Assembly: GCF_048001765.1 (NCBI RefSeq)
Contig: NZ_CP181447.1
Coordinates: 1,488,001-1,552,000 of the forward strand
Direction: 5' to 3'
Length of the DNA stretch: 64,000 bases
Source of the DNA: Bombiscardovia asteroides_K
Lineage (GTDB): Bacteria; Actinomycetota; Actinomycetes; Actinomycetales; Bifidobacteriaceae
Position numbers and translations under genes: made by a program. This document shows, one piece after another, positions 42,587 to 51,985 of the stretch (the first letter of the stretch is position 1; every line of letters begins with the position of its first letter). The notes under the pieces were generated by a model. The model saw only the letters and a program-made list of their open reading frames with translations, was not told the origin of the DNA and made no database searches.

Positions 42587-43507
42587 TCAGGCCTTGGAGC
42601 CCGGCACCCGCTGGACCAAGGCGCTGATCCAATCCTCCAGGTTCCGGTACTTGTCGGGTCGCTGCTCGCTGACCTCGAAAACCGGCACATGGGCCTTGCG
42701 GGCCTCAATGGCTAGCTCCTTGGAGGTTCGATTGACCTCCTGAACGTTGAGCACCAGCATGTCCAACTGCCCGGAGGTCAGCAGGTGGCGGAAGGCCACC
42801 AGGTCCTCGGGCGAGGGTTCGCTCTCGTTGGCGGCCGCCCGCAGATACCCCTCTGGGGTCAGGTCCTCCATGCCCAGATCATGGCAGAGGTAGTAGGCAG
42901 CCGATTCCGTGGCCGCGTAGTGACGTCCCTGGGTCTGCTTGCGCGCATCGGCTATCAGATTATCCAGCCGGGCCTGTCGACCCTGCCAGTCCTGGTAGGC
43001 CTTGTCAAAGTCGGCCTCGCGACCTGGACGCAGCTGCCGGTAAGCCTCATGCACAGCCTTGGCCGCTGCTCTCCTGCCCTGGGAGGAGAACCAAAGATGG
43101 GGGTTGTCGCCGGTCTTGCGCCCCGATGCCTTGGATATGTCCACCAGCCCGGCCTGTCCGGTTTCAGCTGCCTTGACCGCCCAGTCGTCGATGCCGGCCC
43201 CGTTGACTATGACCAGATCGGCACGGCTGATTCGGGCGATGTCAGCCGTTGTCGGCTCATAGTCATGGGCATCAGTCGAGGTGTTGCTCAGAATGGTGTC
43301 CACCCGGGCCTGGTTGCCGCCCAGGTCCTCGGCCAGGGATTGCCACTGATTAATGCTGGCCACTACCTGCAAAGGGCCGGACCCGGTGGGCGATGATGAC
43401 GATTCGCTATTCCCGCAGCCTGCCAGACTGGTCAGCAGGGACAGTCCGGCCAGAAGGGAGGCGACCAAGGCACGGGTCCGGCGAAGGCGTGGGCTGCTGG
43501 CATGCAT
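42587..43507 (-). CDS. Zinc/manganese ABC transporter binding lipoprotein (ZnuA-like)
   Basis: A 306-residue cluster A-I metal-binding protein. Lipoprotein signal with basic start RRTRALVASLLAGLSLLTS and lipobox LAGC (Cys at about residue 31). Metal-ligand regions: DAHDYEPTTADIARI (first His), GDNPHLWFSSQG (second His), YYLCHDLGMEDL and a late Asp/Glu region. No His-rich loop is present, so high-affinity Zn or Mn is possible. The ATPase and permease genes are not adjacent, so they must be encoded elsewhere. A Zur/Fur-like palindrome lies 66 bases upstream. Confidence 0.85.
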   Translation of the reverse strand: MHASSPRLRRTRALVASLLAGLSLLTSLAGCGNSESSSSPTGSGPLQVVASINQWQSLAEDLGGNQARVDTILSNTSTDAHDYEPTTADIARISRADLVIVNGAGIDDWAVKAAETGQAGLVDISKASGRKTGDNPHLWFSSQGRRAAAKAVHEAYRQLRPGREADFDKAYQDWQGRQARLDNLIADARKQTQGRHYAATESAAYYLCHDLGMEDLTPEGYLRAAANESEPSPEDLVAFRHLLTSGQLDMLVLNVQEVNRTSKELAIEARKAHVPVFEVSEQRPDKYRNLEDWISALVQRVPGSKA

Positions 43508-43572
43508 GGATGAAGGTTCCTTCCTGGCGACGACGTGGGGCCAGTTGACAAGCCCTACAAGCGTTACTGAGA

Positions 43573-43583
43573 TTGATTATCAA
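43573..43583. promoter_or_regulatory. Zur/Fur-like box upstream of the znuA-like gene
   Basis: TTGATTATCAA is an 11-base palindrome around a central base, with flanking ATTGATTATCAATAAAT resembling the AT-rich core of Zur/Fur boxes (TGATAATNATTATCA). It lies between the divergent ZnuA-like and esterase genes. A Fur-family gene (47698-48141) is in the window, so zinc-dependent repression of the metal-binding protein is the simplest reading. Confidence 0.55.
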
Positions 43584-43697
43584 TAAATCTACCATAGAAT
43601 AACGAATGGCCAGAACTGGTGCCTATAAAAATGGCAGTCATCCGCCCAAACACTCCCTATACTGAACTGCGGATACGTTTTGGCTGGAAGGAATTGC

Positions 43698-45062
43698 ATG
43701 GGTACATGGCTGGCAAAGGTCCATCTGACCCAGGGATGGCTTCCCGCGACGCTGTTCACCCTGACGGCCCTGGCCCTGGTTCTGCTGGTGTTGACCGGAC
43801 TGACCCATGGACGCTGGCGGACCCTGTTGAAACAGGTCGCCATCGCCGCAGGCATAGGAGCCCTGGGACTGCTGGCCACCTGGCTGGTCTCCGATGTCTT
43901 CATGCTCTTCGGAGTTTCCCTGGGCTGGATGGTCATTATCACCGTGGCCCTGGGCTTCCTAGCTGTGGGGTTCACCATTTGCGTCCTGGTCACTTCCCGG
44001 GGATGGCGCCGCCTCCTGGCAGCCCTGAGCATCCTGCTCTGCCTGCTGTCCACCGGGCTTAGAGTGGATATCATCTACGGAGAGTTCACCACTCTGGGAT
44101 CCCTGTTCGACGTCACTCTCTATCCCGACTACGGGAGCCACCAGGCAGTCAGACCAGCCATGAGTGTGGCCCAGTGGCGTGCCCGGGCCTCCAAAGGCAA
44201 CCTGCCGGCCTATCCCCACACCGGCCGCTCCTACAGCGTGCGCATCCCCAATGACAGCTCACGTTTCCTGGCACGTCCAGCCGATATTTACCTGCCGCCC
44301 GCCGCGTTGAGCAAGAAGCCTCCCGCTCTGCCCGTCTTCGTCCTGCTGGCCGGTCAACCAGGTAGCCCCGACCGGCTCTTCACCGCCGGGTCCATCCCCG
44401 CCTTGATGGATGCCTACGCCGCCGAACATGATGGACTGGCTCCAGTGGTGGTCTCTCCCGACCAGAACGGATCCTCCTTCCACAACAGCCTGTGTGTAGA
44501 CTCCCCCGTCTACGGAAAGGCCGAAACCTATTTGAGCCGTGACGTGCCTGCCTGGATCCGGGCCAATCTGCCGGTCGACGGCAAACCTCAGCTCTGGACC
44601 ATAGGAGGATTCTCTCAGGGAGGGACCTGCTCCACTCAGCTGGGAGCGCGGCATCCCGATGTCTACGGGAACATGCTCCCGGCCGACGGGGAACTGGAGC
44701 CAACCCAGGGTCGACAGGACCAGATGATCCAGGACTACTTCGGCGGCGACCGGAAACGCTTCCTGGCCCAGGTCCCTGCAAAAGCCATCACGGATCGGGC
44801 CCCATCGAACCAGCGGCTATTCACTGCCGCTGGTTCCAACGACAAGGAGTCCCAACACAATATGATGGTCATCGCCAGGGCCGCCGACCAGGCTGGCATG
44901 AGCGTGGAGGCCGTCATAACCCAAGGGTCGGGCCATGACTGGCATACAGTCAAGACCGCCTGGAAGCCCGGACTGGAATGGCTGGGCGAAGCCATGGGTC
45001 TTGGACCAATGTCCCAACCAGTCCAGGACTTTCCGGATATTGTTGAGATGAACATCAGCTGA
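43698..45062 (+). CDS. Membrane-anchored esterase (EstA/EsteraseD-like alpha/beta hydrolase)
   Basis: A 454-residue protein starting at ATG 43698 behind GGAAGGA; a TTG in frame at 43680 is less likely. Residues about 15-130 hold four membrane helices. The outer domain is an esterase-D/mycolyltransferase-like alpha/beta hydrolase: PALPVFVLLAGQPGSPDRLF, VVVSPDQNGSSFHNS, nucleophile Ser in WTIGGFSQGGTCS, a possible acid in the following strand, and catalytic His in TQGSGHDWHTVKTA. It probably acts on lipids or cell-wall polymers outside the membrane. It is followed 54 bases later by an MprF-like gene, a pairing that suggests lipid modification. Confidence 0.8.
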   Translation: MGTWLAKVHLTQGWLPATLFTLTALALVLLVLTGLTHGRWRTLLKQVAIAAGIGALGLLATWLVSDVFMLFGVSLGWMVIITVALGFLAVGFTICVLVTSRGWRRLLAALSILLCLLSTGLRVDIIYGEFTTLGSLFDVTLYPDYGSHQAVRPAMSVAQWRARASKGNLPAYPHTGRSYSVRIPNDSSRFLARPADIYLPPAALSKKPPALPVFVLLAGQPGSPDRLFTAGSIPALMDAYAAEHDGLAPVVVSPDQNGSSFHNSLCVDSPVYGKAETYLSRDVPAWIRANLPVDGKPQLWTIGGFSQGGTCSTQLGARHPDVYGNMLPADGELEPTQGRQDQMIQDYFGGDRKRFLAQVPAKAITDRAPSNQRLFTAAGSNDKESQHNMMVIARAADQAGMSVEAVITQGSGHDWHTVKTAWKPGLEWLGEAMGLGPMSQPVQDFPDIVEMNIS

Positions 45063-45116
45063 AACGCCGATACAGCGGATCGATAGAGATCATCAGCAGA
45101 AAGAGCCACCGCAATC

Positions 45117-47726
45117 ATGCAGACAACGAACAAGGGAACCAGACTGATGGAACCTTCAGCCAAGAGTGTCTTGCTGACAGACTTGGCACGATGGGCCAGA
45201 CGTCACGCCCTTGCACTGGCCTTCAGCCTCGGACTGATCCTGCTCAATCTGATCAGCTGGCTGCTGATCTGGCTACTGCGCATTCCTGGCAGAAACCGGC
45301 TGGGCATGCCTCTGTCCGATCTGATTATTCGTCAGGCTTCCCGGCCCTTCCATGGACAGGGTCGGCCCTCGCTCCTGGTCCAGTTTGCACGACTGCTGGT
45401 ATCCCTGGTCATCACCCCGGGTCCCCTGCCGCTGGTTATAGATGTTGCCCTGGTGCTGGTCATGCTGTGCATCGCAGAAACCAGGCTGGGGCGCAGGCGC
45501 ACCGTGCTGGCAGCGGTCATCAGTGCCGTAGGCGGCGCGGCGGTCGGTCTGATCATCTGCTGGCTGATCAACGCCCTCCAGAATCATTGGGCCTGGTTCA
45601 TCAAAGTGCCCATGTCGCTCAGCCCCATCATCCTGGTGGTCGGTTCCCTGATGGCATCCATCCCCTTCAGCGACTTCCTCTGGCGACGCAGGATTGCCAC
45701 CATCGGTTACACAGCGCTGATCCTCATGGTGCTCTACACCGGCAATCCGGGCTCCTATTGCGCCCTGGCGGCAGCGCTGATCGGACACATGACCGGACAC
45801 CTCTGGCACGGACCGGTCCAGGATGCCAATCCGCACGGCCATAGCGGATCCTACGAGACCCGCCACCTGCTGGGAGCGGTCGCCACGGTTCTGGCACTTG
45901 GCCCCTTGGTCACCGTTTCCTCCCGCATCCGCGCCGGCTTCCTCACCCCCCTGGGTACATTCATGGGCTCCAATACCGGAGGAAGCGCTGCACTGTCTCG
46001 CTGCCTTGCAGAAAACAATCAGGTCAGCTGCTACGCCCACTACGGTCTGGTAGCCGGCCACGCCCCCACTGGCATCTCCTCCCTGATCATGCCCACCCTG
46101 GTTATGCTGGTTGCGGCTTGGGGCATCTACCACGGCCGCCGGGTCGCCGCTGTCACCGGTGTGGTCCTCAACGCCCTGACCGTCGTCATGGCCCTGCTCT
46201 ATTTCCTGGTATTCCCACTGACCATCGGCGAAGGGCTGCCCCAGGCCATACGTCACGGCGCCCTGCCCTCGCTGCTGATCATCACCCTGCCGCCTTTGAT
46301 TCTCAGCTGGTTCCTGGTGCGCAACATAGGAATCTTCCTGGTGCGGACCAAGACCTCACGTCTGCAACTGGGCTGGGCTGCCATCGTCCTGGCCTTCATG
46401 GCCACCGCCATGGGCTACATGGCCTTCACTGCCATCAGTCCCGGCTCCTTCAATCCCCGGCCCACCACCAGCAGGGCACTCTCCCAGTTGCCTGCGCTCT
46501 ACCTGCCCAATGGAGTGGCTTCACGCTTCCTTCCAGCCCTGGTGCCACGCACCCCCACGGGGAGAATGGTCAGCCATGGAATAGGGCTGATCTTCTGGCT
46601 GGTGGTTCTGGTGGTTCTGCTCTCCTGGATGCGCAGCTCGGTCATCCAGAATGGCAGCGAACGCCAGGAAGCTGACAAGCTGGTCGAGTACGGTGGCGAA
46701 AGCATGTCCTTCATGACCACCTGGGAGGGCAACAGCTACTGGTTCTCCCCCAGCGGCCACTCTGGCATCGCCTACCGGCTTTTGCACGGCATAGCCTTGA
46801 CCACCACTGGCCCATTCGGCGACCCTGAGGAGTATGCGGACGACCTGGACGAATTCACGCGCTTCTGCAACGCCCACTCCTGGTCACCGGTCTTCTACAG
46901 CGTCCACAAGCCCCAACGTGATCTGCTGGCCGCACGTGGCTGGTCCACTTTGACAGTCGGCACAGAGATGGTGGTCACCCCCAGTCTTTGGCAGACCAAA
47001 GGCAAAAAGTGGCAGGATATTCGCACAGCCATCAACAAGGCCAAGCGAGACAACATCACCGATGTGCTGACCACATTCAACGATGCCTCCTGGGACGTCC
47101 AATCGCAAATCGTGGACATCTCCGAGCAATGGGCCGAACTCAAGGCGCTGCCTGAGATGAAATTCACCCTGGGTGGCCTTGACGAACTGAGGGATCCGCG
47201 CATGGCCATCCTCTACGCGGTAGACGACCGGGGCAAAGTATTGGCCGTGACCAGCTGGATGCCGACCTACCGCCAGGGTCAGGTGATCGGCTGGACCCTG
47301 GACTTCATGAGGCACAGGACCGACAGCCCCAACGGAATCATGGAGTTCCTGATAGCGCGAATGGCCGAACGGCTGCGCGATCAGGGCACAGTGGAATTCA
47401 TGAGCCTGTCGGCCGCTCCCCTGGCCGGCATGGACAGCAGCGGAGACGATGACGATGATCAGGGCGAAGATCGGACTGCTTTCCTGCAGCATGCCCTGCA
47501 TCTGGTGGCCGACCTGATGGAGCCGGCCTACGGCTTCCGCTCGCTCTTCTTCTTCAAGAAGAAGTTCCAGCCCAGCGAGCAGCCGGTCTATATCTGCTAT
47601 CCCGACCCGGCTCAACTAGCCCAGATCGGACTGGCTGTAGTCCAGGCCTACCTGCCCAATCTCAAGGCTTCACAGGCCTGGGATGCCATCAGGACCATCA
47701 TGCCCAAGGGCCGGGAGAATCACTGA
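45117..47726 (+). CDS. MprF-like phosphatidylglycerol aminoacyltransferase (DUF2156)
   Basis: An 869-residue protein. Residues about 25-520 contain twelve or more hydrophobic helices, including a rhomboid-like region. Residues about 535-860 form the cytosolic DUF2156 GNAT-like transferase of MprF (EYGGESMSFMTTWEGNSYWF, GIAYRLLHGIALTTTGPFGD, WQDIRTAINKAKRDNITDV, TLDFMRHRTDSPNGIMEFLI, LMEPAYGFRSLFFFKKKFQPS). MprF adds Lys or Ala from aminoacyl-tRNA to phosphatidylglycerol and flips it, lowering negative charge and giving resistance to cationic peptides. Alternative start ATG 45147 has AAGGG upstream and is also plausible. Located behind the esterase gene in one direction. Confidence 0.85.
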   Translation: MQTTNKGTRLMEPSAKSVLLTDLARWARRHALALAFSLGLILLNLISWLLIWLLRIPGRNRLGMPLSDLIIRQASRPFHGQGRPSLLVQFARLLVSLVITPGPLPLVIDVALVLVMLCIAETRLGRRRTVLAAVISAVGGAAVGLIICWLINALQNHWAWFIKVPMSLSPIILVVGSLMASIPFSDFLWRRRIATIGYTALILMVLYTGNPGSYCALAAALIGHMTGHLWHGPVQDANPHGHSGSYETRHLLGAVATVLALGPLVTVSSRIRAGFLTPLGTFMGSNTGGSAALSRCLAENNQVSCYAHYGLVAGHAPTGISSLIMPTLVMLVAAWGIYHGRRVAAVTGVVLNALTVVMALLYFLVFPLTIGEGLPQAIRHGALPSLLIITLPPLILSWFLVRNIGIFLVRTKTSRLQLGWAAIVLAFMATAMGYMAFTAISPGSFNPRPTTSRALSQLPALYLPNGVASRFLPALVPRTPTGRMVSHGIGLIFWLVVLVVLLSWMRSSVIQNGSERQEADKLVEYGGESMSFMTTWEGNSYWFSPSGHSGIAYRLLHGIALTTTGPFGDPEEYADDLDEFTRFCNAHSWSPVFYSVHKPQRDLLAARGWSTLTVGTEMVVTPSLWQTKGKKWQDIRTAINKAKRDNITDVLTTFNDASWDVQSQIVDISEQWAELKALPEMKFTLGGLDELRDPRMAILYAVDDRGKVLAVTSWMPTYRQGQVIGWTLDFMRHRTDSPNGIMEFLIARMAERLRDQGTVEFMSLSAAPLAGMDSSGDDDDDQGEDRTAFLQHALHLVADLMEPAYGFRSLFFFKKKFQPSEQPVYICYPDPAQLAQIGLAVVQAYLPNLKASQAWDAIRTIMPKGRENH

Positions 47727-48141
47727 CGCCTGTCCGACCGGAGCGGTCCCGGCAGCTGCTGCACAGCCCGTAGACCTCCAAGGTGTGCGAGGAGACCGTA
47801 AAGCCATGTTCAGCCGCCACGGCCTTCAGCCAGCCATCGTCGGGCGGGCTGATTTCGACGGTCCTGCCACAGCGTTCACAGACCAGATGGTGATGGTGCC
47901 TCCGCTGGGCCAGGCAGACCCGGTAGAGACGAATGCCTCCATGCTCAATGCAGTCCAGGCTTCCGGACATATGCAGGGACCCCAGCTGACGGTAGACCGT
48001 GGCCAAGCCGATTCGCTGGCCCGAGTCGCGAAGAAGCCTGTGCAGCTCCTTGGCTGAGACGAAGTCGTTCTGGGCCTGAAGAACCCTCCAGATGGCGTTC
48101 TTCTGCCGCGTCCGGCGGCCGACGGATGAGCCAGCGTTCAT
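47698..48141 (-). CDS. zur: Fur-family metalloregulator (Zur-like)
   Basis: A 147-residue Fur-family protein. ATG 48141 has AAGGAG about 11 bases upstream; GTG 48153 would be too close. The N-terminal winged helix has FVSAKELHRLLRDSGQRIGLATVYRQLGSL; the C-terminal dimer domain has RRHHHHLVCERCGRTVEI and a second CSSC pair near the end, giving the structural CxxC...CxxC zinc site. The HHHH cluster is the regulatory metal site. Zur versus other Fur types is inferred from the ZnuA-like gene with a matching box nearby. The 3' end overlaps the convergent MprF-like gene by 29 bases. Confidence 0.8.
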   Translation of the reverse strand: MNAGSSVGRRTRQKNAIWRVLQAQNDFVSAKELHRLLRDSGQRIGLATVYRQLGSLHMSGSLDCIEHGGIRLYRVCLAQRRHHHHLVCERCGRTVEISPPDDGWLKAVAAEHGFTVSSHTLEVYGLCSSCRDRSGRTGVSDSPGPWA

Positions 48142-48210
48142 GATTAGACACACTCCTTGGGCTCCATCAAGCCTACATCCGGATTGCCGGTACAGATGTG
48201 AGGATTCGGT

Positions 48211-49377
48211 TCAGTCCAGGTCGGACCAGCAGCCTGTGGCATCCAGATCCTTGGCTGTCCGCTCCGGATTGTCGGTCAGCACCGTCAGATGCCCCATTTT
48301 GCGGTCGGTGCGCACCTCGGCCTTGCCGTAATCATGCAGGAACCATTCGGGATGCTCACCCAGCAGCCGCCTGACCGGAGCCACATGCTGGCCCAGAACG
48401 TTGACCATGACCGCCGGACTGAGCAGGCGGGGGTTGGGCAGGGGCCACCCGGCGATGCCCCGAACATGTGCATCGAACTGGTCCATGGAACAGGCCTCGA
48501 TTGTGTAGTGGCCTGAGTTATGGGGGCGCGGGGCCAACTCGTTGACCACCAGACCGCCACCAGGCATGGCAAAGAGCTCAAGGGCCAAGGTCCCGGCCAG
48601 TTTGAAGCCGTCAGCCAGGGTCAGGGCCATGTCACGCGCGCGGTCCGCAATCTCGGGTTCGACCCGGGCAGGCGCCAGAGTCATGTGCAGGATGTTGTGA
48701 CGGTGTTCGTTGCGCACCATGGGGAAGGTGACATAGTCCTTCCCGTTGCCTGAGACCAATATAGAGGCCTCGAAGGCGAAGTCCACGAACCCCTCCAGCA
48801 CCGAGGGCGGAAAATCTCGGCCATTCATCCGCGTTTTCAGGGCCTGCAGATCCTCCTCTGTGCGCAGAACTGCCTGGCCGTGGCCGTCATAGCCGCCGGT
48901 TCGCGTCTTGAGCACAGCGGGCATTCCCAACTCTTTCAGAGCCGTGTCCAGCTGGTCAAGACTGTCAACCTGCCTCCAAGGAGCGGTATCGATGCCATGG
49001 CGGTTGATGAAGGTCTTCTCGTGGACGCGGTCCTGGGTGACCCTGAGCAGGTCGGTCCCCTGTGGGATGGCCACGCGGTCCCTCACCTGGTCCAGCGCGT
49101 CGGCATCCACATTCTCGAATTCGTAGGTGAGCACATCACTGCGTTCGGCAAGCCGTTTGAGGGCATCGAGGTTGCCATAGTCGGCTGTCTCCTGGAAGTC
49201 GGCCACCTGGGCCGCAGGAGCATCGGGCGTGGGATCCAGCACACCTACGCGGAATCCGTGGTAGCGGGCGCTCAAGGCCATCATCCGTCCCAGCTGGCCG
49301 CCGCCCACGATCCCGATGACGGACCCCGGTTCCAGGTGGTCAATTCTTCCCTTGGTCTCCTCAGACAAGCTTGGCAT
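48211..49377 (-). CDS. purK: N5-carboxyaminoimidazole ribonucleotide synthase
   Basis: A 388-residue ATP-grasp enzyme starting at ATG 49377 behind GGAGG six bases upstream; the frame continues to 49419 without support. Conserved: GIVGGGQLGRMMALSARYHGF, TYEFENVDADAL, PAVLKTRTGGYDGHGQAV, FEGFVDFAFEASILVSG-type block (LEGFVDFAFEASILV) and FAMPGGGLVVNELAPRPHNSGHYTIEAC. It carboxylates AIR with bicarbonate and ATP; PurE then rearranges the product. The start overlaps the end of purE by 17 bases, so the two are coupled. Confidence 0.95.
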   Translation of the reverse strand: MPSLSEETKGRIDHLEPGSVIGIVGGGQLGRMMALSARYHGFRVGVLDPTPDAPAAQVADFQETADYGNLDALKRLAERSDVLTYEFENVDADALDQVRDRVAIPQGTDLLRVTQDRVHEKTFINRHGIDTAPWRQVDSLDQLDTALKELGMPAVLKTRTGGYDGHGQAVLRTEEDLQALKTRMNGRDFPPSVLEGFVDFAFEASILVSGNGKDYVTFPMVRNEHRHNILHMTLAPARVEPEIADRARDMALTLADGFKLAGTLALELFAMPGGGLVVNELAPRPHNSGHYTIEACSMDQFDAHVRGIAGWPLPNPRLLSPAVMVNVLGQHVAPVRRLLGEHPEWFLHDYGKAEVRTDRKMGHLTVLTDNPERTAKDLDATGCWSDLD

Positions 49378-49867
49378 TGGAAGCCTCCACGGATCGGGCC
49401 AGCTCGGCCCGGTAGTCATCCAGGGCCTGAGCCAGCCTTGGATTGTTGATGGAAAGGATCGAAGCCGCCAGCAGACCGGCGTTGGTAGCCCCGGATGCCC
49501 CTATGGCCGTGGTCGCAACAGGAATACCGGCAGGCATCTGCACGATGGACAGGAGCGAATCAACCCCGCTCAAGGCATGGGACTTCACTGGCACCCCGAT
49601 GACCGGCAGAGTGGTCTGGGCCGCCACCATGCCCGGCAGATGCGCTGCCCCACCGGCCCCGGCGATGATGACCCCTATACCCTGGCTACGGGCCTGATGC
49701 GCAAACTCCGCCATGCGCCCAGGTGTGCGATGGGCGGAGATGACCTCCTTGGTGTAGACGATAGCGAACCGGTCCAGCATCCGACAGGCTTCCTTCATCG
49801 TCTCCCAGTCGCTTGATGATCCCATGATCACTGCGACGTGTGCCCCTTCATGTGTATTGTCAGCCAT
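49361..49867 (-). CDS. purE: N5-CAIR mutase
   Basis: A 168-residue class I PurE starting at ATG 49867 with GGAGG five bases upstream; an in-frame Met at 49891 lies before the ribosome site. Conserved: VAVIMGSSSDWETMKEAC, VISAHRTPGRMAEFA, IAGAGGAAHLPGMVAAQTTLPVIGVP and ALSGVDSLLSIVQMPAGIPVATTAIG, including the active-site Ser-His pair of SAHRTP. It converts N5-CAIR to CAIR for PurC. It is the first gene of the short leftward purE-purK operon. Confidence 0.96.
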   Translation of the reverse strand: MADNTHEGAHVAVIMGSSSDWETMKEACRMLDRFAIVYTKEVISAHRTPGRMAEFAHQARSQGIGVIIAGAGGAAHLPGMVAAQTTLPVIGVPVKSHALSGVDSLLSIVQMPAGIPVATTAIGASGATNAGLLAASILSINNPRLAQALDDYRAELARSVEASNAKLV

Positions 49868-50045
49868 CGGCCCTCCAATGTTCATGCACATTCGATACTA
49901 CGCAAGACCGGGGAGAAGCAGCCAATCGTGACGGTCCTATGGATGTAAGGGCCGGGCCTGGTGAACATCGGGCTTTCAGCGGCTCCAAACCCCCGCCCCA
50001 GACCTAGAATCATTGGATTGCATCACGGAAATCGACAGGAGGGTT

Positions 50046-51947
50046 ATGGGCAAGCTTCTGGACAGCATCGACTCCCCACAGGATCTGAAGGTTCTCTCCG
50101 TGGAAGAGCTGAATCGACTGGCAGATGAGATCCGTCAGTTGCTGATCCGCTTCTGTCGACGTCATGGCGGACACCTGGGCTCCAATCTAGCCACCATCGA
50201 GCCCATCATCGCCCTGCACTACGTCTTCGATATGCCTCATGATCATCTGATCTTCGACGTCTCCCATCAGGCCTACACCCACAAGATTCTGACCGGTCGG
50301 CGCAGGGCCTACACGGATCCCGAGCATCATGAGGATCTGTCCGGATTCACCTCGCCCAAGGAGAGCCCCTACGACGACTTCATGCTGGGGCATACCGGCA
50401 CCTCCATCGGTCTGGCCTGTGGAATGGCCACCCAGCGGGATGCGACCGGCGGCAAGGCCAACATCATCGCCTTCATCGGGGATGGTTCCCTGAGCAGCGG
50501 GCCGGCTTTCGAGGGGCTGAACTGGGCTGCAGAACAAGGTGGCAACCTGATCATCGTGGTTAATGACAACGAAATGTCCATCGCCGAGAACCACGGGGGA
50601 CTCTACAAGAGTCTGGCGGCCCTGCGTGCCAGTGGAGGACGCAGCCCGGACAACCCCTTCCGCGCCCTTGGACTGGACTACCGCTACGTGGAGAAGGGCA
50701 ACCGAATCGAGGATCTGATCGAGGCTTTCCGCCAGGTCAAGAACACCGATCATCCAGTGGTGGTCCATATTCGCACCCGCAAGGGTTTGGGGCTGGGACA
50801 GGGCAGTCAGGGACAAATCGGCCCGACTTCCATAGCTCAGAGCGATGGACAAACAGCTCATATGACTTCCCTGCCGGATTTGCCCGCTGAAGGTCCGGTG
50901 GAGGCCAACCACTGGCAGGACGGCTTGGACTCTCTTGGTCGCCTGCCCAACTCACGAAAGACTTACGGAAGAATGGCCATGCAGGCCCTGGAGGCCAGGT
51001 TCCCACAAGAGCCGGGCCTGGTGGTCATCTCCCCTGCTACGCCGCTGTCCAACGGTATCGATCCCGACTTCCGCCAGCGGGCCGGGAACCACTACCGGGA
51101 CGTGGGCATCGCCGAATCCCACGCGATAGCCTACGCTGCGGGCATCGCCAAGGCCGGAGGCACGCCCGTGGTCGCCACATCGGCCACCTTCTTCCAGAGG
51201 GCCTACGACCAGATTGAGCAGGAGATGGCCTTGAACGGCAGTGCGGTGACTCTGCTGGTCTTCTCCACCGGCGTTGCCAAAACCGATGCCACACATTCCG
51301 GCGCGGCCGACATGGTCATGATGCGAGGCATCCCCGGACTGACCTGCCTGGCTCCGACAAGCGGGACTGAGTTCCTGGACATGCTGGCCTGGGCCACGGG
51401 TCCGGCCCGGCAGCCGGTGGTCATCAGGGTGCCCGGCGAGCGCACGCTGGCGACAGAACGCGCAGGCAAGCCAATGGAGCTGGCTGCAAATCCCTCGAAG
51501 ACCAATGCTGAATGCGGATCGGACGCTGCTCCCTGGGATCACTATCGAATCCTGCAAGAAGGTAAGACCGTAGCCCTACTGGCTCTCGGCGATGCCCTTC
51601 CACTTGGCCGCGATCTTGCTGATTCATTGGAGAGGTCCACGGGGCTGAAGCCCACACTGGTGGACCCACATCGCTATGACCAACTGGATGAGCAGACCCT
51701 GGACGCTCTGGCCAGTACCCACCCCCTGGTGGTCACCATCGAAGACGGTCAGCTGGACGGCGGCTGGGGCCAAGCCGTGGCTGCATACTACGGACCTAGT
51801 CAGGTTCACACCCTGGCCTTCGGAGCGGCCAAGGAGTTCAACGACCGGGTCCCCAAGACCACCCTGCTGGAAAGGTATGGCATGACCGTTCCGGCAATGA
51901 CTCGAGCCATATCGGATGCCCTTACCGACCAGGCTTCATGGATCTGA
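50046..51947 (+). CDS. 1-deoxy-D-xylulose-5-phosphate synthase family enzyme
   Basis: A 633-residue thiamine-diphosphate enzyme. ATG 50046 follows AGGAGGGTT directly; the frame is open to 50013. DXS order is complete: RRHGGHLGSNLATIEPIIALHYVFD, FDVSHQAYTHKILTGRR, GHTGTSIGLACGMA, FIGDGSLSSGPAFEGLNWA (ThDP-Mg motif GDGS...N), the Glu in YRDVGIAESHAIAYAAGIA, and a transketolase C-domain. DXS makes DXP for isoprenoids, thiamine or pyridoxal. Bifidobacteria generally use the mevalonate route for isoprenoids, so the cofactor role or a related transketolase-like reaction is possible. Confidence 0.75.
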   Translation: MGKLLDSIDSPQDLKVLSVEELNRLADEIRQLLIRFCRRHGGHLGSNLATIEPIIALHYVFDMPHDHLIFDVSHQAYTHKILTGRRRAYTDPEHHEDLSGFTSPKESPYDDFMLGHTGTSIGLACGMATQRDATGGKANIIAFIGDGSLSSGPAFEGLNWAAEQGGNLIIVVNDNEMSIAENHGGLYKSLAALRASGGRSPDNPFRALGLDYRYVEKGNRIEDLIEAFRQVKNTDHPVVVHIRTRKGLGLGQGSQGQIGPTSIAQSDGQTAHMTSLPDLPAEGPVEANHWQDGLDSLGRLPNSRKTYGRMAMQALEARFPQEPGLVVISPATPLSNGIDPDFRQRAGNHYRDVGIAESHAIAYAAGIAKAGGTPVVATSATFFQRAYDQIEQEMALNGSAVTLLVFSTGVAKTDATHSGAADMVMMRGIPGLTCLAPTSGTEFLDMLAWATGPARQPVVIRVPGERTLATERAGKPMELAANPSKTNAECGSDAAPWDHYRILQEGKTVALLALGDALPLGRDLADSLERSTGLKPTLVDPHRYDQLDEQTLDALASTHPLVVTIEDGQLDGGWGQAVAAYYGPSQVHTLAFGAAKEFNDRVPKTTLLERYGMTVPAMTRAISDALTDQASWI

Positions 51948-51985
51948 CCCGCCGGTGGACCCAGGCGGGTACAATGAAAGGGTTT

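Noticed and set aside
45273..46256. 327-codon leftward frame within the MprF-like gene
   Set aside because: Antisense of membrane helices gives a His/Gln/Asp-rich nonsense product; there is no ribosome site or domain.
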